Origin: Rhodocyclaceae bacterium
GTDB lineage: Bacteria > Pseudomonadota > Gammaproteobacteria > Burkholderiales > Rhodocyclaceae
Direction: 5' to 3'
Assembly (NCBI GenBank): GCA_022072095.1
Contig: JAJVIJ010000003.1
Location: 124,001-188,000, forward strand
DNA length: 64,000 nt
Positions 29,985 through 39,912 of this stretch are shown in pieces. Within the stretch, counting starts at the first letter, position 1. Every line of letters begins with the position of its first letter. A program made the position numbers and the translations under genes. A model generated the notes under the pieces. It saw only the letters and a list, made by a program, of their open reading frames with translations. It searched no databases and was not told where the DNA came from.

Positions 29985-30238
29985 TGACCCGATTCCGCAA
30001 TGCTCTTGGCTCGATCGATACGCTCGCGCCGACGACGCCAGCCAAGCACGGTAATGATTCCGGCTATTACGCCGAATACCGCACCACAGGCAAAAACAAT
30101 GACCAAGACCAGGGAAAGGGGGGCAGCCCAACTGGTGCCGAGAAAAAAACGGACTGTGACGACGTCGCTGTTCTTGATTGCCAACCCGAGCAACAGCACG
30201 AATACGACCAGTCGGAACCCCCAGCTCAGCGCACGCAT
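29981..30238 (-). CDS. lapA: Lipopolysaccharide assembly protein A (LapA/DUF1049)
   Basis: An 85-residue inner-membrane protein with two transmembrane helices (FRLVVFVLLLGLAIKNSDVV; SLVLVIVFACGAVFGVIAGI) and a basic C-terminal tail. The motif around KNSDVVTVRFFLGT marks the DUF1049 family. It works with LapB in LPS homeostasis. It overlaps lapB by four bases and follows ihfB by 53 bp. Confidence 0.9.
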   Translation of the reverse strand: MRALSWGFRLVVFVLLLGLAIKNSDVVTVRFFLGTSWAAPLSLVLVIVFACGAVFGVIAGIITVLGWRRRRERIDRAKSIAESGQ

Positions 30239-30291
30239 GACCGCAGACCGCCCTGTCGCGCTAGACCGACGAGCGGCTAACGCCCAATACC

Positions 30292-30594
30292 TCAGGCCGT
30301 CGTCTCGTCCGCATGGCGCTCATCCACGCGCAAGCGCAGTTCCTTGCCCGGTTTGAAATGGGGCGCGTACTTCGCAGGCACCTCCACTCGCTCTCCGGTC
30401 TTCGGATTGCGCCCCACGCGCGGCGGTCGGTAATTGAGCGAGAAACTGCCAAACCCACGAATCTCGATCCGCCTGCCACTGGCCAGCGCGGCAGACAAGG
30501 CGTCGACGATCGACTTGACCGCAAACTCGGCATCCTTGGCCACGAGTTGCGGAAACCGCTCCGCCAAGATGGCGATCAAGTCGGACCGGGTCAT
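30292..30594 (-). CDS. ihfB: Integration host factor beta subunit
   Basis: A 100-residue HU/IHF-fold DNA-bending protein. [20 protein letters not shown] starts the helical body, and the DNA-binding arm carries [20 protein letters not shown], including the intercalating proline. As in E. coli, it lies directly downstream of rpsA (10 bp gap). IHF assists sigma54 activation and site-specific recombination, which is relevant to the sigma54 regulator at the left edge. Confidence 0.95.
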   Translation of the reverse strand: MTRSDLIAILAERFPQLVAKDAEFAVKSIVDALSAALASGRRIEIRGFGSFSLNYRPPRVGRNPKTGERVEVPAKYAPHFKPGKELRLRVDERHADETTA

Positions 30595-30604
30595 GGCGGC
30601 TTAA

Positions 30605-32308
30605 TCAGCCCTGCGGCTGATTGAGCTTGGCCTTCAGCAGGGCACCGAGATTGGTCGTCCCGCTCGCAGCCGCGGCACTTTCCGCCTGAAGCCGCTGCAA
30701 GGCATCCTTCTGCTCCGCCTGGTCCTTGGCACGCACCGACAGATTGATCGAGCGCGTCTTGCGGTCGACATTGATGATCATGGCCTCGACGACGTCACCT
30801 TCCTTCATCAGGGAGCGAAGATCCTCGACCCGATCCCTGGACGCCTCTGAAGCGCGCAAATAAGCCTCGACGTCGTCGTTGAGCTGGATCACCGCACCAC
30901 GCTGATCCACACTCTTGACCACACCCCGCACGACGGCATTCTTGTCGTAATTGGCGACATAGGCGGTGAAGGGATCACCGTCGAGCTGCTTGATGCCGAG
31001 CGAGATCCGCTCCTTTTCGACGTCGATGGCCAATACCACTGCCTCGACTTCGTCACCCTTCTTGAAGTCGCGTATCGCTTCCTCGCCAGACCGCGACCAG
31101 GACAGGTCGGACAGATGCACCAGGCCATCGATGTTCCCGGGGAGACCGACGAAGATGCCGAAATCCGTGATCGACTTGATCTGGCCCTGCACCTTGTCGC
31201 CCTTGCGATGATTCATCGCGAACTCCTCCCAGGGATTGGGCAGGCACTGTTTCATTCCCAGCGAGATGCGCCGACGATCCTCGTCGATCTCCAGGATCAT
31301 CACCTCGACTTCATCGCCCAGCTGGACGACCTTGGACGGGTGGACATTCTTGTTGGTCCAATCCATTTCCGATACGTGCACCAGGCCCTCGATGCCCGGT
31401 TCGATCTCGACGAAGGCACCGTAATCGGTGAGGTTCGTGACCTTGCCGAACAGACGCGTGCCGGACGGGTAACGGCGACCGATACCGACCCACGGATCCT
31501 CCCCGAGCTGCTTCATGCCCAAGGACACGCGGTTCTTTTCCTGATCGAACTTGAGCACCTTGGCCGTGACCTCGTCACCCACGGCGACCACCTCGGAGGG
31601 ATGACGCACGCGCCGCCACGCCAGGTCGGTGATATGCAGCAGACCGTCGATGCCGCCGAGATCGACGAACGCACCATAATCGGTGATGTTCTTGACGATA
31701 CCCTTGACGACGGTGCCCTCCTTCAGCGTCTCGAGCAGCTTCGAGCGCTCTTCGCCGGCGGTCAGCTCGAGCACGGCACGGCGCGACACGACGACGTTGT
31801 TGCGCTTGCGATCCAGCTTGATGACCTTGAACTCGAATTCCCTGCCCTCGTAAGGGGTCGTGTCCTTGACCGGGCGCAGATCGACCAGCGAACCCGGCAA
31901 GAACGCGCGCACGGCGTTCGTCATGACCGTCAGACCGCCCTTGACCTTGCCGGTGACCACCCCCTTGACGATGCTGCCATCGTTCATGGCCTTCTCGAGA
32001 TCATTCCAGGCCGCGATGCGTTTCGCCTTGTCGCGCGACAGCCGGGTTTCGCCGTAGCCATCCTCGAGCATCTCGATTGCGACCTGGGTGTAATCACCCT
32101 CCTTCACCTCCAGCTCGCCGCGATCATTGCGGAATTCTTCGATCGGCACGAAGCTCTCGGACTTCAGGCCCGCGTTGACGATCACGAAATTCTGATCGAT
32201 GCGCACCACCTCGGCGGTGATGACCTCACCGGCGCGCATTTCCTGACGCTTCAGACTTTCTTCGAAAAGAGACTCAAAACTTTCTTCGGTGGCGGCTATG
32301 GCGGACAT
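30605..32308 (-). CDS. rpsA: 30S ribosomal protein S1
   Basis: A 567-residue protein with six S1 OB-fold repeats, visible as recurring [14 protein letters not shown] / [20 protein letters not shown] patterns. The first two degenerate repeats bind the ribosome and the rest bind mRNA. The start at ATG 32308 is preceded on the mRNA sense by a pyrimidine-rich stretch (TTTTTCTCCCGTTTAT) with no Shine-Dalgarno sequence. This is also true of E. coli rpsA, where S1 controls its own translation. Confidence 0.97.
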   Translation of the reverse strand: MSAIAATEESFESLFEESLKRQEMRAGEVITAEVVRIDQNFVIVNAGLKSESFVPIEEFRNDRGELEVKEGDYTQVAIEMLEDGYGETRLSRDKAKRIAAWNDLEKAMNDGSIVKGVVTGKVKGGLTVMTNAVRAFLPGSLVDLRPVKDTTPYEGREFEFKVIKLDRKRNNVVVSRRAVLELTAGEERSKLLETLKEGTVVKGIVKNITDYGAFVDLGGIDGLLHITDLAWRRVRHPSEVVAVGDEVTAKVLKFDQEKNRVSLGMKQLGEDPWVGIGRRYPSGTRLFGKVTNLTDYGAFVEIEPGIEGLVHVSEMDWTNKNVHPSKVVQLGDEVEVMILEIDEDRRRISLGMKQCLPNPWEEFAMNHRKGDKVQGQIKSITDFGIFVGLPGNIDGLVHLSDLSWSRSGEEAIRDFKKGDEVEAVVLAIDVEKERISLGIKQLDGDPFTAYVANYDKNAVVRGVVKSVDQRGAVIQLNDDVEAYLRASEASRDRVEDLRSLMKEGDVVEAMIINVDRKTRSINLSVRAKDQAEQKDALQRLQAESAAAASGTTNLGALLKAKLNQPQG

Positions 32309-32470
32309 ATAAACGGGAGAAAAATCGAGGAGGTCGACCTAAACAAAAGTCAGAATTAAAGCGCAACATCCGTGCGCACACGATGCGATAAGCATTGCGA
32401 ATACCGCACCACCCGACCGTCACCACCCCGACAACGCAACGTCCGCATCTGCTCGCGTCGCGCTCAGTTC

Positions 32471-33124
32471 TCAGTGCCCTTGCACGATGCGCTCGAGCAC
32501 CGCAAACGCCGACTCGGGGTCGAGTCCGGTTGTATCCAGCAGAATGGCATCAGGCGCACACACGAGCGGAGCAACCGCTCGCTGGGAGTCTCGCAGATCG
32601 CGCGCCCTAAGCTCCTGCAAAAGGGCGTCAATGTTAGCAGGCAATCCCTGATCGATCAACTGCTTATATCGGCGCTGCGCGCGCACCTCCGCGCTCGCCG
32701 TCAGGAAGACCTTGACCCGTGCGTCCGGGAACACGACGCTGCCCATATCCCGGCCTTCAGCGACCAGGCCCGGGGCGCGCCTGAACGCACGCTGGCGAGC
32801 GAGCAAGGCCTCACGTACCGCCGGAAATACCGCGACGCCGGACGCCAGCATGGAGATCTCTTCCGTCCGGATTGCGGTCGCGACGTCCTCGTCATCGAGC
32901 AGGACCGCGTGGTCACGGAACGAGACCGGCAGGGTTCTGGCCAGCTCCGCGAGCTGCGCGCCATCCGCAGGGGCGACCCCCATGCGCAGGGCGCGCAACG
33001 CAACGACCCGATACAGCGCGCCGCTGTCCAGATAATGGAAACCGAGCTTCTCGGCCAGACGCGCGGCGAGCGTACCCTTTCCAGAAGCCGAAGGCCCATC
33101 GATCGCGATCACCGGGACGGTCAT
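32471..33124 (-). CDS. cmk: Cytidylate kinase
   Basis: A 217-residue nucleoside monophosphate kinase. The P-loop is AIDGPSASGKGTLAARLA and the CMP-binding region starts YLDSGALYRVVALRA. Further conserved parts are EGRDMGSVVFPDARVKVFLTA and SEVRAQRRYKQL. It phosphorylates CMP and dCMP. It starts 3 bp after aroA and is followed by 162 bp leading to rpsA, the usual order in proteobacteria. Confidence 0.95.
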   Translation of the reverse strand: MTVPVIAIDGPSASGKGTLAARLAEKLGFHYLDSGALYRVVALRALRMGVAPADGAQLAELARTLPVSFRDHAVLLDDEDVATAIRTEEISMLASGVAVFPAVREALLARQRAFRRAPGLVAEGRDMGSVVFPDARVKVFLTASAEVRAQRRYKQLIDQGLPANIDALLQELRARDLRDSQRAVAPLVCAPDAILLDTTGLDPESAFAVLERIVQGH

Positions 33125-33127
33125 GGC

Positions 33128-34420
33128 TCAGCGCTTCAGGATGGTTTCGAGACAGGAAAAAAACTCGGGAAAGGTCTTCGCGACGCAGCCGGGGTCGCGG
33201 ATGCGAACCGCCGCGCCCATGAGGCAGACGAGCGCGAAGCACATGGCCATACGATGATCATCGTAGGTATCGATCTCCGCCGAGCGCAAGGCCGACGGCG
33301 GCGTGATGAGCAGATGCGCCGCTCCGGCCTCGACCTCGGCGCCGAGCTTGCGCAGCTCGGTCGCCATGGCCGCGATGCGATCGGTCTCCTTGACACGCCA
33401 ACTGCCGATGCCGGTTAGACGCGACGGCCCGTCCGCGCGCAGCGCCACGATCGCGAGCGTCATGGCCGCATCGGGGATGGCCGTGCAATCCAGATCGAAA
33501 GCACGAACCGTGCGCGCCGGGTTGGATACCTCGATCCAGTCCGGGCCGCGCTCGACCATCGCCCCGACCGAAGCCAGCGCGTCGGCAAACGCGATATCCC
33601 CCTGAATCGAGCGGCTGCCGACACCCAACACGCGCACCGGGCCGCCGCCGAGTACGCCCGCGGCCAGGAAATAGGACGCCGACGAGGCATCCGCTTCCAC
33701 CTCGAAACGACCCGGACTGCGATAACGGGAACCTGGCGCCACGCGGAAATGCGCCGGCTCAGCGTGTTCGACGACGACCCCGAACGCCGACATCGCCGAG
33801 CGTGTGAGTTCGATATAGGGCTGCGAAATCAACGGCCCTTCGACCTCGATGTCGAGTCCGCCCGGAAGCTGCGGCGCCGCCAACAGCAGACCGGTCAGGA
33901 ACTGGCTCGAGACGTTGCCGCGCACGCGTACACGGTCTCCGGTGATGCGTGCCGCATGAATGGCGAGCGGCGGATAGCCTTCGTGGCCAAGATAGTCGAT
34001 GCGGCAGCCGAGCATGCGCAAGGCATCGACCAGATCGCCAATGGGGCGTTCGTGCATGCGCGCGACGCCGTGCAAGCGATATTCGCCACCGGCCAGCGCA
34101 AGCGCCGCCGTCAACGGCCGGAACGCCGTGCCGGCATTGCCGAGAAACAAATCCGCGGAACGGACAGGCAGCGCGCCGCCGCCACCATGCACGCGCCAGA
34201 GGTCCCCACCCAAGGGCTCGATGACGATCCCCAGCGTCTGCAGTGCCGCCCGCATCGCCTGGACATCATCCGCCTCGAGCAAGCCGATGAGATCGGTATC
34301 GCCGTCCGCCAGAGCCGCCATCAACAGCGCGCGGTTGGACACGCTCTTGGATCCCGGAACACGCACGGTACCCGTCGCGGCTGCGCAAGCGTCGAGATCG
34401 ATCCAGCCTTGCTTGCTCAT
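33128..34420 (-). CDS. aroA: 3-phosphoshikimate 1-carboxyvinyltransferase (EPSP synthase)
   Basis: A 430-residue two-domain enzyme joining shikimate-3-phosphate and phosphoenolpyruvate. Conserved parts are [20 protein letters not shown] near the start, [17 protein letters not shown], the [20 protein letters not shown] segment and the C-terminal [12 protein letters not shown]. In the first PEP-binding loop the class I pattern GNAGTA is present, indicating the glyphosate-sensitive class. A strong hairpin at 34440-34471 lies about 20 nt upstream of the start. Confidence 0.96.
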   Translation of the reverse strand: MSKQGWIDLDACAAATGTVRVPGSKSVSNRALLMAALADGDTDLIGLLEADDVQAMRAALQTLGIVIEPLGGDLWRVHGGGGALPVRSADLFLGNAGTAFRPLTAALALAGGEYRLHGVARMHERPIGDLVDALRMLGCRIDYLGHEGYPPLAIHAARITGDRVRVRGNVSSQFLTGLLLAAPQLPGGLDIEVEGPLISQPYIELTRSAMSAFGVVVEHAEPAHFRVAPGSRYRSPGRFEVEADASSASYFLAAGVLGGGPVRVLGVGSRSIQGDIAFADALASVGAMVERGPDWIEVSNPARTVRAFDLDCTAIPDAAMTLAIVALRADGPSRLTGIGSWRVKETDRIAAMATELRKLGAEVEAGAAHLLITPPSALRSAEIDTYDDHRMAMCFALVCLMGAAVRIRDPGCVAKTFPEFFSCLETILKR

Positions 34421-34439
34421 ACCCGTTCTGAGTGCTCGC

Positions 34440-34471
34440 GCACGGTGCCGGATATGCGATCGGCACCGTGC
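34440..34471 (-). promoter_or_regulatory. Hairpin upstream of aroA
   Basis: Perfect 11-bp inverted repeat GCACGGTGCCG / CGGCACCGTGC with a 10-nt loop, in the 153 bp between tyrA and aroA. There is no T-run, so it is not a standard Rho-independent terminator. It may partly insulate aroA or affect its translation. Confidence 0.45.
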
Positions 34472-34573
34472 CCGGCGCGGTCGGATGCACAGCGCACCAC
34501 AGCGCGGTGCCGGATCGCGTCGCGGAGAGCCGATTTTCGCGGCGCCATCGTGCCGAAACCCATCATCGCCGGA

Positions 34574-35461
34574 TCACGTCTGCCGACCGGCATCATCCCT
34601 GGCTATCCAGGCGTTGCGTGCCAGGCGCGCCACCGCAAACGCATCGAACAAGCCCTGAGCGTCACCGCGCGCGATCATCGCGCGCAGACGTGCAAGTTCG
34701 TCCCCATAGGCGTCGAGCTCGGCGAGCAGCGCGTCGCGGTTGGCCATACAAATGTCACGCCACATTTCCGGATGGCTGCCGGCGATGCGGGTGAAATCCC
34801 GAAAGCCTCCGGCCGCCAGGTCGAATAGGCGCTCGGCATCGTCCCGACGGGCCAGCTCGCCCACCAGTGCGTAGGAAAGCAGATGCGGCAAATGGCTGAC
34901 AGCGGCCAGGGCCCGATCGTGCTCGCCCACGGCCAGCTCGCTGACACGTGCTCCGCAGGCCCGCCATAGTGCTCGAATCCGTTCGATATCTTCTGCACGA
35001 TTCTCAGCCAGCGGCGTCAACACCACACGCCGTGCCTGGTACAAATCCGCGCGCGCTGCGTGCGGCCCGCTCTTCTCCGAGCCGGCGATCGGGTGGCCGG
35101 GGATCATGCGCCAGATCTCTTTGCCCAAGGCCGCGCGCGCCGCCGCGACCACATCGTGTTTGGTGCTGCCACCGTCGGTCAACAATGTCGGCCCGGACAA
35201 GTGCGGCGCCATCGCCGCGAGGACCGATGCGGTCTGAGCCACCGGCACACCGAGAAAAACCAGCTCCGTGCCCTCGAGCGCATCCTGCCAGCCGACCGCG
35301 ATGCGGTCGATGATGCCCAGATCGAGCGCGTCCTGCAGCGATTGCCGGGTTCGCCCGATCCCGACCACGTCCGCGACCTGCCCTCCGGCCTTGAGCGCCA
35401 ACGCGAACGACCCTCCGATCAGCCCGGTACCGCAAACGACCAGGCGCGACAGCGGCCTCAT
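34574..35461 (-). CDS. tyrA: Prephenate dehydrogenase
   Basis: A 295-residue NAD(P)-dependent dehydrogenase of tyrosine synthesis. The Rossmann motif is VVCGTGLIGGSFALALKAGG, the catalytic His region is PGHPIAGSEKSGPHAAR and the dimerisation domain follows with VSHLPHLLSYALVGEL. It lacks a fused chorismate mutase, which here is supplied by PheA. It overlaps hisC by four bases (35458-35461). Confidence 0.93.
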   Translation of the reverse strand: MRPLSRLVVCGTGLIGGSFALALKAGGQVADVVGIGRTRQSLQDALDLGIIDRIAVGWQDALEGTELVFLGVPVAQTASVLAAMAPHLSGPTLLTDGGSTKHDVVAAARAALGKEIWRMIPGHPIAGSEKSGPHAARADLYQARRVVLTPLAENRAEDIERIRALWRACGARVSELAVGEHDRALAAVSHLPHLLSYALVGELARRDDAERLFDLAAGGFRDFTRIAGSHPEMWRDICMANRDALLAELDAYGDELARLRAMIARGDAQGLFDAFAVARLARNAWIARDDAGRQT

Positions 35462-36558
35462 CGGCCCCTCAATGCGGTCTCGAGGGCAGCCAGGAAACGG
35501 GTATTTTCTTCCGCGAGCCCGATGGTGACGCGCAAGTGGTCCGGCATGCCGTAGCCCGCCAGTGGCCGCACGATCACGCCTTGTTTCAGCAAGGCGAGAT
35601 TCACCGCCGCCGCCTTGGGAACACGGACCGTGATGAAATTGCCGCGCGAAGGGATGCTGTCCAGGCCGAGCCGTCCGAATGCCGTGCAGAGCCTCGTCAT
35701 TTCCTGCGCATTGAGCGCGACACTGCGCTCGACGAAGGCCTGATCATCGAGCGCCGCGATCGCCGCCGCAAGCGCGAGATTGTTGCAGTTGAACGGCTGT
35801 CTGACCCGGTTCATCAGATCGGCGATCGCCGCGCTCGTCAGCGCATAGCCGATGCGCAGACCGGCCATGCCATACACCTTGGAAAACGTGCGCGTGATGA
35901 CCAGATTCGGGAGCTCGTGCAGCCATTGCACCGTGTCGGCTTGCTCGTTCGGCGGTATGTAGGCGTTGTAGGCCTCATCCAGCACCACGATCACCTGCTC
36001 CGGCAAGCGTCGCAGGGCTGACTTGAGCTCGGCATAGGGGAGAAAGGTGCCGGTGGGATTGTTGGGATTGGCGATCCAGACGACGCGCGTATCCGCTCGA
36101 ACCGCAGCCAGCATCGCGTCGAGATCGTGCCCGAATTCATGCGCAGCCACCTCTATGCACTCGGCGCCCGTGGCCTGGGTCGCCAGCGCATAGACGGCAA
36201 ACGCATGGCGTGAAAACACCGCCGAGCGTCCCGATGCGAGATAGACCCGCGCAATCAGTTCGAGCAGATCGTTCGAACCGTTGCCCAGCACGATTCGCTC
36301 CATGCCCAGGTCGTGGTGCTCGGCGACCGACCTCTTCAACTCGTAGTCATCGGGGTATCTGGCCAAGCCGTCGATTTCGGCAAGCATCGCGCCGCGTGCC
36401 TTGGGGCTCATGCCCAAGGGATTTTCGTTCGACGCCAGCTTCACGATCGAACCGACCGCCAGCCCGAACTCGCGTGCCAGCTCGGTAATGGGTTTGCCCG
36501 GCTGGTAAGGAGAAATCGACCGGACATACGGCAACGCCTCGCTATAGGCTAGTTCCAT
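35458..36558 (-). CDS. hisC: Histidinol-phosphate aminotransferase
   Basis: A 366-residue fold-type I PLP aminotransferase. The PLP lysine is in TRTFSKVYGMAGLRIGYAL, and other family features are NPNNPTGTFLPYAEL and VVLDEAYNAYI. In aromatic supraoperons this HisC-like enzyme may also transaminate phenylpyruvate or hydroxyphenylpyruvate, which its position between pheA and tyrA suggests. It starts 13 bp after the pheA stop. Confidence 0.92.
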   Translation of the reverse strand: MELAYSEALPYVRSISPYQPGKPITELAREFGLAVGSIVKLASNENPLGMSPKARGAMLAEIDGLARYPDDYELKRSVAEHHDLGMERIVLGNGSNDLLELIARVYLASGRSAVFSRHAFAVYALATQATGAECIEVAAHEFGHDLDAMLAAVRADTRVVWIANPNNPTGTFLPYAELKSALRRLPEQVIVVLDEAYNAYIPPNEQADTVQWLHELPNLVITRTFSKVYGMAGLRIGYALTSAAIADLMNRVRQPFNCNNLALAAAIAALDDQAFVERSVALNAQEMTRLCTAFGRLGLDSIPSRGNFITVRVPKAAAVNLALLKQGVIVRPLAGYGMPDHLRVTIGLAEENTRFLAALETALRGR

Positions 36559-36571
36559 TCGCTTGTTCCAT

Positions 36572-37645
36572 TTATGTCACCAACGCCCGTGGATAGGAGC
36601 CGAAAACCTTGAAGAACGTGGCGCGCGACTCGACATTCGCCAGCGCCCGTGCGACATCCTGGTCCTCGACATGCCCGAGGACATCGATATAAAAGACATA
36701 CTCCCAGCGGCCCTGCGGAGAAGGCCGCGATTCGAGCTTGGTCATCGATACCGCCTCCTGGGCAAGCGGCTGCAACAAGGCATGGACCGCCCCTGGCCGG
36801 TTCGGCGCCGAGCACGCGAAACTCGTCTTGTCGTGACCGGCACGCGCGGCACGCTGTGTGCCCATCACGAGGAAGCGCGTGGCGTTGTTCGGATCGTCCT
36901 CGATGTTGCGCGCCAGGACCGTCAATCCGTACAGCTCGGCAGCCGCAGTGCCCGCAATGGCGGCGCTTCCCGGATCCTCGGCAGCTCGCCTGGCCGCCTC
37001 GGCGTTGCTCGCCACCACGATCCGCTCACGGCCACCAGCGTGCGCATTGAGCCATTCATGACATTGCCCGAACGATTGCGCGTGCGAATAGATGCGGCTT
37101 ATCGCAGCGAGATCGGTCGCGCGCGACATCAGATTCTGATGGACACGGAGAATGACCTCCCCGGCGCACACGAGCGATGTCTGCAACAACAGGTCGAGCG
37201 TGCGGCCGACGCTGCCCTCCGCGGAATTTTCCACCGGCACGACAGCGTAGTGCGCCTGTCCGGCCTCGACCGCGCGAAACGCGGCGTCGATGCTCTCGAC
37301 CGGCATGAACTCGGGCGCCGAGCCGAAATGCTGGCTTGCCGCACTTTGAGAAAACGTTCCCGGAGGACCGAGATAGGCGATGACCAGGTTCTGCTCCAGG
37401 GCCCGGCAGGCCGACATCAGCTCCGTGAAAAGCTGGCGAATGGCCGTGGCCGGCAGCGGGCCGGGGTTTGCGCCCAGCATACGGCGCAGGATCTGCGCTT
37501 CACGCTCCGGACGATAGACCGCCCGACCCTGCTTCAGATGCCCAACCTGACTGGCCAATTCGGCCCGGCGGGAAAAATTCGCGAGCAGCGCGTCGTCCAC
37601 GGCGTCGATCTCGGCACGCAATGCACGCAGCGCCTCGTCGCTCAC
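36572..37645 (-). CDS. pheA: Bifunctional chorismate mutase/prephenate dehydratase (P-protein)
   Basis: A 357-residue protein with three parts: an AroQ chorismate mutase helix bundle (LRAEIDAVDDALLANFSRRA), the prephenate dehydratase domain (YLGPPGTFSQSAA; VVPVENSAEGSVGRTLD; NATRFLVMG with the catalytic Thr), and a C-terminal ACT domain with ESRP for phenylalanine feedback. The start is GTG 37645, placed one base after the serA stop, which gives the family-typical SDEALRALRAEID. An upstream extension of the frame has no family similarity. Confidence 0.93.
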   Translation of the reverse strand: MSDEALRALRAEIDAVDDALLANFSRRAELASQVGHLKQGRAVYRPEREAQILRRMLGANPGPLPATAIRQLFTELMSACRALEQNLVIAYLGPPGTFSQSAASQHFGSAPEFMPVESIDAAFRAVEAGQAHYAVVPVENSAEGSVGRTLDLLLQTSLVCAGEVILRVHQNLMSRATDLAAISRIYSHAQSFGQCHEWLNAHAGGRERIVVASNAEAARRAAEDPGSAAIAGTAAAELYGLTVLARNIEDDPNNATRFLVMGTQRAARAGHDKTSFACSAPNRPGAVHALLQPLAQEAVSMTKLESRPSPQGRWEYVFYIDVLGHVEDQDVARALANVESRATFFKVFGSYPRALVT

Positions 37646-37646
37646 G

Positions 37647-38831
37647 TCATGACTCCAGCGGCAGATACCGAACCGCGAGCACCCCCTCGATCGACCGGAT
37701 GCGGTCGAACACGGTGCCCGGCACCTTGCTGTCGACATCGACCAGGGTATAGGCAATGTCCCCGCGCGACTTGTTGAGCATGTTGTGGATGTTCAGTCGC
37801 TCGCGCGCCAGTTCGGTGGATATCTGTCCGACCATGTTCGGCACGTTGGCATTGGCGATCGCGATTCGATACGCCGATTCTCGATGCATCACGACATCCG
37901 GGAAATTCACGGAATTCCGCACCTCGCCATGCTCCAGGTAGGCTCGCAATTGATCGACGGCCATGATCGCGCAATTGTCCTCGGCCTCACGTGTCGACGC
38001 GCCAAGATGAGGCAAGGCGATGACCTTGTCCAGATGACGCTGAACCACCGACGGAAAATCACAGACATAGTAGCGCAGCTTGCCGCTGGCGAGCCCTTGC
38101 AATACGGCCGGCTCGTCGACCACGCCATCGCGCGAGAAGTTGAGCAACACCGCGCCCGTCTTCATGAGCCCGATCCTCTGTGCATCGATCAGGTGCCGCG
38201 TGGCCTCGACGAGCGGCACATGCAGCGTGACGAAATGCGCACTCTTCAACAAATCCGTCAGGCTGTTTGCCTTGCGTACCTGCGAAGGCAGGCTCCAGGC
38301 CGCGTCAACGGTGATGTCGGGATCGAAACCGATGACATCCATACCCAGGCGGACCGCCGCATCGGCCACGAGGCAGCCTATCTTGCCCAGACCGACGATG
38401 CCCAAGGTATGGCCGGCCAGTTCGAACCCGGCATAGGTTTTCTTCCCGTCCTCGACGACGCGATCGATTTCATCGGACCCGACGGCGAGATCATGGACGA
38501 ACCGCAGTGCGGCGGGAATGTTGCGTGCCGCCATCAACAGGCCGGCGAGCACCAGCTCTTTGACGGCGTTGGCATTGGCCCCCGGAGCGTTGAAGACCGG
38601 TACGCCGCGTGCCGACAATGCCACGACCGGGATGTTGTTCGTGCCTGCGCCAGCCCGGGCCACGGCCTTGAGACCGCTAGGCAAGGCCATGGCATGCATG
38701 TCCTGCGAACGCACCAATATCGCGTCGGGGTCCTCGATATCTTTACCCACGACATATCGATCGGCGGGAAAGCGGCGCAAACCCACTGCGGCGACCGCGT
38801 TCAGAACGAGAACTCGCACCGGCTCAGCCAT
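37647..38831 (-). CDS. serA: D-3-phosphoglycerate dehydrogenase
   Basis: A 394-residue D-2-hydroxyacid dehydrogenase starting serine synthesis. The NAD motif is [20 protein letters not shown], catalytic Arg and His regions are visible ([26 protein letters not shown]), and a C-terminal ACT domain ([20 protein letters not shown]) suggests serine feedback. ATG 38831 overlaps the end of serC by eight bases, so translation of the two serine genes is coupled. The short form without the intervening ASB domain is common in proteobacteria. Confidence 0.94.
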   Translation of the reverse strand: MAEPVRVLVLNAVAAVGLRRFPADRYVVGKDIEDPDAILVRSQDMHAMALPSGLKAVARAGAGTNNIPVVALSARGVPVFNAPGANANAVKELVLAGLLMAARNIPAALRFVHDLAVGSDEIDRVVEDGKKTYAGFELAGHTLGIVGLGKIGCLVADAAVRLGMDVIGFDPDITVDAAWSLPSQVRKANSLTDLLKSAHFVTLHVPLVEATRHLIDAQRIGLMKTGAVLLNFSRDGVVDEPAVLQGLASGKLRYYVCDFPSVVQRHLDKVIALPHLGASTREAEDNCAIMAVDQLRAYLEHGEVRNSVNFPDVVMHRESAYRIAIANANVPNMVGQISTELARERLNIHNMLNKSRGDIAYTLVDVDSKVPGTVFDRIRSIEGVLAVRYLPLES

Positions 38832-39912
38832 GGCTCGCGACGAAATCCTGCATGTAGTCGACCAGGGCGCGCACACTCTCGATCGGCATCGCGTTGTAGA
38901 TCGATGCGCGCATGCCACCCACCGAGCGATGCCCCTTGAGCTGAATCAGATGGCGTGCCTTCGCGCCCTCGAGGAAAGCCGCGTCCAGCGACGGATCGCT
39001 CAACGTGAAGGGCACGTTCATGCGCGAGCGCTGCGTGGGTTCGACGGGATTGCGGAAAAACCCGGACGCATCGATGTAGTCATAAAGCAACGCCGCCTTG
39101 CGCGCGTTCTGCACCTCGATCGCCTCGAGTCCGCCCTGCTTCTTCAGCCACTGAAACACCAGACCCGCGATATAGATGGCGTAGGTCGGCGGCGTGTTGT
39201 ACATCGACCCATGCTCGGCACACACCGCATAGCTGCAGAACGATGGCGGCGTCGGCACCGCCTGGCCAATCAAATCCTCGCGCACGATGACCAGCGTCAG
39301 CCCCGCTGGGCCGATATTCTTTTGCGCACCGGCGTAGATAAGGCCGTACCTCGACACGTCGATCGGTCGCGACAGAATGGTCGACGACATGTCGGCGACG
39401 AGCGGCACATCGCCGGTGTCGGGCGTCCAGTGATATTCCACGCCGCCTATGGTCTCGTTGGTACAGATATGCACGTAGGCGGCGTCCGCATCGAGGCGCC
39501 ACGCACTGGGATCCGGAATGTAGGTGTACTGCCGGTCCTTCGCGCTCGCGGCGACATTCACCGCGCAGAACAGCTGCGCTTCCTTCAGCGCCTTTTTCGA
39601 CCACTCGCCGGTATCGATGTAATCGGCACCACCCTTGCCGCGAAGCAGATTGATCGGCACCATCGCGAACTGAGCGGTGGCCCCGCCCTGCATGAACAAC
39701 ACCTTGTAGTTGTTCGGAATGGCCATCAACTCGCGCAGATCGGCCTCGGCCTGGGCATGAATGGCCATGTACTCGTCGCCACGGTGGCTCATCTCCATGA
39801 CCGACTGCCCGCTGCCATGCCAGTCCAGCATTTCGTCCGCCGCCTGCGTGAGCACGGCTTCCGGCAGGACTGCCGGGCCGGCACTGAAATTGATCACTCT
39901 CGTCATGCTCAA
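38824..39912 (-). CDS. serC: Phosphoserine aminotransferase
   Basis: A 362-residue class V PLP aminotransferase. It begins with [15 protein letters not shown], and the PLP lysine is in [20 protein letters not shown]. The C-terminal [17 protein letters not shown] is the SerC signature. It converts 3-phosphohydroxypyruvate to phosphoserine and also serves pyridoxine synthesis. It overlaps gyrA by four bases and serA by eight. Confidence 0.96.
   Translation of the reverse strand: MSMTRVINFSAGPAVLPEAVLTQAADEMLDWHGSGQSVMEMSHRGDEYMAIHAQAEADLRELMAIPNNYKVLFMQGGATAQFAMVPINLLRGKGGADYIDTGEWSKKALKEAQLFCAVNVAASAKDRQYTYIPDPSAWRLDADAAYVHICTNETIGGVEYHWTPDTGDVPLVADMSSTILSRPIDVSRYGLIYAGAQKNIGPAGLTLVIVREDLIGQAVPTPPSFCSYAVCAEHGSMYNTPPTYAIYIAGLVFQWLKKQGGLEAIEVQNARKAALLYDYIDASGFFRNPVEPTQRSRMNVPFTLSDPSLDAAFLEGAKARHLIQLKGHRSVGGMRASIYNAMPIESVRALVDYMQDFVASHG

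Noticed and set aside
31115-32359. 414-residue open frame opposite rpsA
   Set aside because: Antisense shadow of the S1 repeats; its repeated pattern mirrors them.
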